Below are positions 62,367-64,000 of a stretch of 64,000 nt of DNA, one piece after another. Below the pieces are notes generated by a model. That model was not told the DNA's origin and searched no databases. It was given only the letters and a program-made list of their open reading frames with translations. The DNA is from ZC4RG42 sp036676355 (GTDB lineage Bacteria > Pseudomonadota > Gammaproteobacteria > Burkholderiales > SG8-39). Both the position numbers and the translations under genes were made by a program. Location of the stretch: assembly GCA_036676355.1 (NCBI GenBank), contig JAKFDA010000055.1:24529-88528 (forward strand), written 5' to 3'. The stretch's first letter is position 1. Each line of letters opens with the position of its first letter.

Positions 62367-63092
62367 ATGGGCATTACCAATACGCAGTCAGGCACCAACG
62401 TTCACGAAGTCTCCGAAGGAATCTACCGAATCAGCACTCCGGTCACCATTCCCGGCGGCGGCTTCTCATTCAATCAATACCTAATCGTCGACGACGAGCC
62501 GCTCCTTTTCCATACCGGGCCGCGAAAGATGTTCGCTCTGGTGCGCGAAGCGGTCGCGAGCGTGCTTCCTCCCGAGCAACTGCGTTACGTCGGCTTCTCG
62601 CATGTTGAAGCCGATGAGTGCGGGTCACTCAACGAATGGCTTGCCGCAGCGCCGCAGTCGGCGCCGCTGTGCGGAGCCGTCGCAGGAATGGTATCTATCA
62701 GCGATCTCGCCGACCGGCCGCCCCGCGTGCTGAACGACGGCGAGTTGCTGTCGCTCGGCCAGCGTTCGGTGCGATGGTTCGACACGCCGCACCTGCCGCA
62801 CGCTTGGGAATGCGGCTTCCTGATGGAAGAGCAAACGCGCACGCTCTTGTGCGGCGACCTCTTCACGCAACCCGGCGCCAACAATCCCGCACTCACCGAA
62901 TCCGACATCCTCGGTCCGAGCGAAGCGTTCCGTCACAAGATGGACTATTTCTCGCACACGAAGAACGTGAGAGAAATGATGGAGCGCCTGGCCTCGACCA
63001 CGCCCACGACGCTCGCCTGCATGCACGGCAGCGCCTGGCGCGGCGATGGGGCAAAGCTCCTGCGCGAACTGGCGGATGCCTTATCCCTGTGA
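62367..63092 (+). CDS. Metallo-beta-lactamase-fold protein with flavodiiron-type di-iron site
   Basis: 241 aa. The metal site reads H79-x-E81-x-D83 (FSHVEADECG), His142 or His145 (TPHLPHAW), Asp164 (CGDLFTQPG) and His220 (MHGSAW). The HxExD form is that of flavodiiron/oxygen-binding di-iron proteins, not the HxHxDH zinc hydrolases. There is no flavodoxin domain, so it is like stand-alone ODP proteins that bind O2. AAAGGAG at 62354-62360 supports ATG 62367. It is probably co-transcribed with the lysR gene. Confidence 0.85.
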   Translation: MGITNTQSGTNVHEVSEGIYRISTPVTIPGGGFSFNQYLIVDDEPLLFHTGPRKMFALVREAVASVLPPEQLRYVGFSHVEADECGSLNEWLAAAPQSAPLCGAVAGMVSISDLADRPPRVLNDGELLSLGQRSVRWFDTPHLPHAWECGFLMEEQTRTLLCGDLFTQPGANNPALTESDILGPSEAFRHKMDYFSHTKNVREMMERLASTTPTTLACMHGSAWRGDGAKLLRELADALSL

Positions 63093-63109
63093 CAAAGCAG
63101 CGCGCTTTG

Positions 63110-63236
63110 CGGAGCCTTAAGAGAAGAACATCGCGCATCCGGGGGGGCCCTCTACGCGTCGCGCAAACCGCTTTCGCCGTTGATTTAAGCGTTAGTAGAA
63201 CTGGCGAAGCAAGCGAATTTTGAAGACGCCGTTTAA
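63110..63236 (+). pseudogene. Decayed 3' end of a second LysR gene
   Basis: From 63150 the frame reads LYASRKPLSPLI, a TAA stop (63186-63188), then ALVELAKQANFEDAV and TAA (63234-63236). The intact LysR at 61438 ends LYAPRKPLSPLI-Q-ALVEAAKRASFGEAV. Upstream, NIAHP (ending about 63141) aligns with VVHP, with a 1-base loss in the G-run at 63141-63147. So about 40 codons of a lysR paralogue survive with a stop and a frameshift. It lies just before the AT-rich gene and marks a rearranged junction. Confidence 0.8.
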
Positions 63237-63371
63237 AGCGCCCGGTGGAGGCTGCACCGATGCGGGAGAACAGCGAGAGGTTGATATGCGGGCAAGGGAT
63301 CACACTCTATTCATTATTTGGTAGTTCTGGCCGCTTAAACAGATAACGATCTGTGTGTGAAGGGAGACCAC

Positions 63372-64000
63372 ATGAGTGACGACAAATATGCAAAAGGAAT
63401 ACGAAAAACCGGCTTTATTTTGGAGAGCAAGGTTGCAGATGCGCTGCGCCGCGCTAGATGGACAGTTATTAGCAACAAATACTACGAAGACGATTTCGAA
63501 GGCAGCGTTAGAGAAATAGATTTACTGGCATACAAGGTTTCAGAAGTCCAAGGGGTAAATGTTTATACGACGCTATTAATCAGTTGTAAAAAAAACGACG
63601 TTGATGTTTGGGCGCTTCTGGCGAGAAGTATCAATCTTAAAGACCCTAATTCAGACTGGTGGCCGCTTCATGCATGGAGTAACGATAAAGCGGTTTGTTA
63701 TGAGCTAGCCAAACCCGGTATGGCGAGGAAATATCACGAGGATTCAATAAGGCTTGGGGTTACGGAGGCTTTATCTGTGCCTCAATATGAAGTCTTTGCT
63801 TTTCAAGAAATGAATCGCGCGAGTGGTGTGCCACATAACGACAAAAATATATTCGCCGCCGTTACTTCTCTTTTGAAGGCCCAAGCGTATGAGCTTGGTG
63901 CTCTGAATCAAAGAAAAAAGAAGCCATCAATTTATCAATTTAACCTGATATCAGTGCTTGAATCCGAGTTGTTCAGACTGCTTGTCGATGGAAGCACGAT
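63372..64000 (+). CDS. AT-rich gene with restriction-endonuclease-like N-terminal domain, 3' end outside the window
   Basis: Open from ATG 63372 (AGGGAG at 63361-63366) to the window edge, 209 codons. The N-terminal ~75 residues look like a PD-(D/E)xK nuclease fold: an early helix with Glu18 (FILESKVADALRRARW), a YYEDD turn, then Asp50 in VREIDLLAYK and SCKK (Cys72-Lys73) at the end of the next strand (LLISCKK), where E/SxK is expected. The rest is not recognised. GC is about 44% by hand count against >60% around it, and rare codons such as ATA, TTA and AGA are frequent, which points to horizontal transfer. Possibly the first gene of a defence or mobile island. Confidence 0.6.
   Translation, partial: MSDDKYAKGIRKTGFILESKVADALRRARWTVISNKYYEDDFEGSVREIDLLAYKVSEVQGVNVYTTLLISCKKNDVDVWALLARSINLKDPNSDWWPLHAWSNDKAVCYELAKPGMARKYHEDSIRLGVTEALSVPQYEVFAFQEMNRASGVPHNDKNIFAAVTSLLKAQAYELGALNQRKKKPSIYQFNLISVLESELFRLLVDGST

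Noticed and set aside
63240..63371. tRNA or attachment site at the edge of the AT-rich DNA
   Set aside because: No cloverleaf and no matching direct repeat was found within the window.

Overview
The window is a high-GC chromosomal segment of a Gram-negative bacterium, most likely a betaproteobacterium. The reasons are the nlpD-rpoS pair at the left edge, the outer-membrane and murein genes, the tesA/ybbA/ybbP arrangement, and a formate dehydrogenase cluster of the DUF3305/DUF3306/Tat-target type common in that class. No rRNA, tRNA or CRISPR array was found. The species cannot be fixed from sequence reading alone.

Layout. (1) 1-6300: nlpD end and rpoS, then a leftward, translationally coupled block moxR-DUF58-tgpA-mltB. 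(2) 6380-17436: housekeeping and accessory genes: histone-deacetylase-like hydrolase, the selenium pair selU/selD, tesA diverging from the ybbA-ybbP ABC system, a group II truncated haemoglobin, a TAXI-type binding protein and rmuC. (3) 17642-22225: a very large CHASE/multi-PAS/GAF hybrid histidine kinase. (4) 22376-36448: the core of the window. Leftward genes moaA, fdhD, mobA and moeA make and load the molybdopterin cofactor. Rightward genes DUF3305, DUF3306, a poly-ferredoxin, a TorD chaperone, a small Tat-target protein, fdhA, fdhB, a small lipoprotein, fdhC, a small secreted protein and a Cu/Zn SOD-like lipoprotein form a membrane-bound periplasmic formate dehydrogenase operon closed by a strong terminator. 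(5) 36661-46614: a second CHASE histidine kinase, class I fumarase, an orphan napD, tungstate transporter tupBCA, a MOT1-type molybdate transporter and lrgAB. (6) 46786-54421: a YdiJ-like FAD/Fe-S 2-hydroxyacid dehydrogenase, two tandem UPF0149 genes, a ModE-like regulator with a binding-protein-like sensor domain, and a divergent TetR/DJ-1 pair with twin operators. (7) 54856-63236: modABC, ohr, a frameshifted L,D-transpeptidase diverging from a MepK-like peptidase, an ArsR-SRPBCC pair with twin operators and an apparently leaderless promoter, a LysR regulator, a metallo-beta-lactamase-fold protein and the decayed tail of a second LysR gene. (8) 63372-end: an AT-rich gene (about 44% GC by hand count) with a restriction-endonuclease-like N-terminus, cut by the window edge. 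It looks foreign and may start an accessory or defence island.

How it works together. Three oxyanion importers (TupBCA, MOT1, ModABC), a candidate Mo/W-sensing regulator, cofactor synthesis (MoaA, MoeA, MobA), the sulfur-transfer protein FdhD and two Tat-linked chaperones (TorD, possibly NapD) surround one formate dehydrogenase whose metal ligand is cysteine, not selenocysteine. The selD gene therefore serves tRNA selenation through SelU as far as this window shows. Dispersed 44-47 bp palindromic elements, heptanucleotide arrays and an 80-bp tandem repeat sit in the intergenic gaps.
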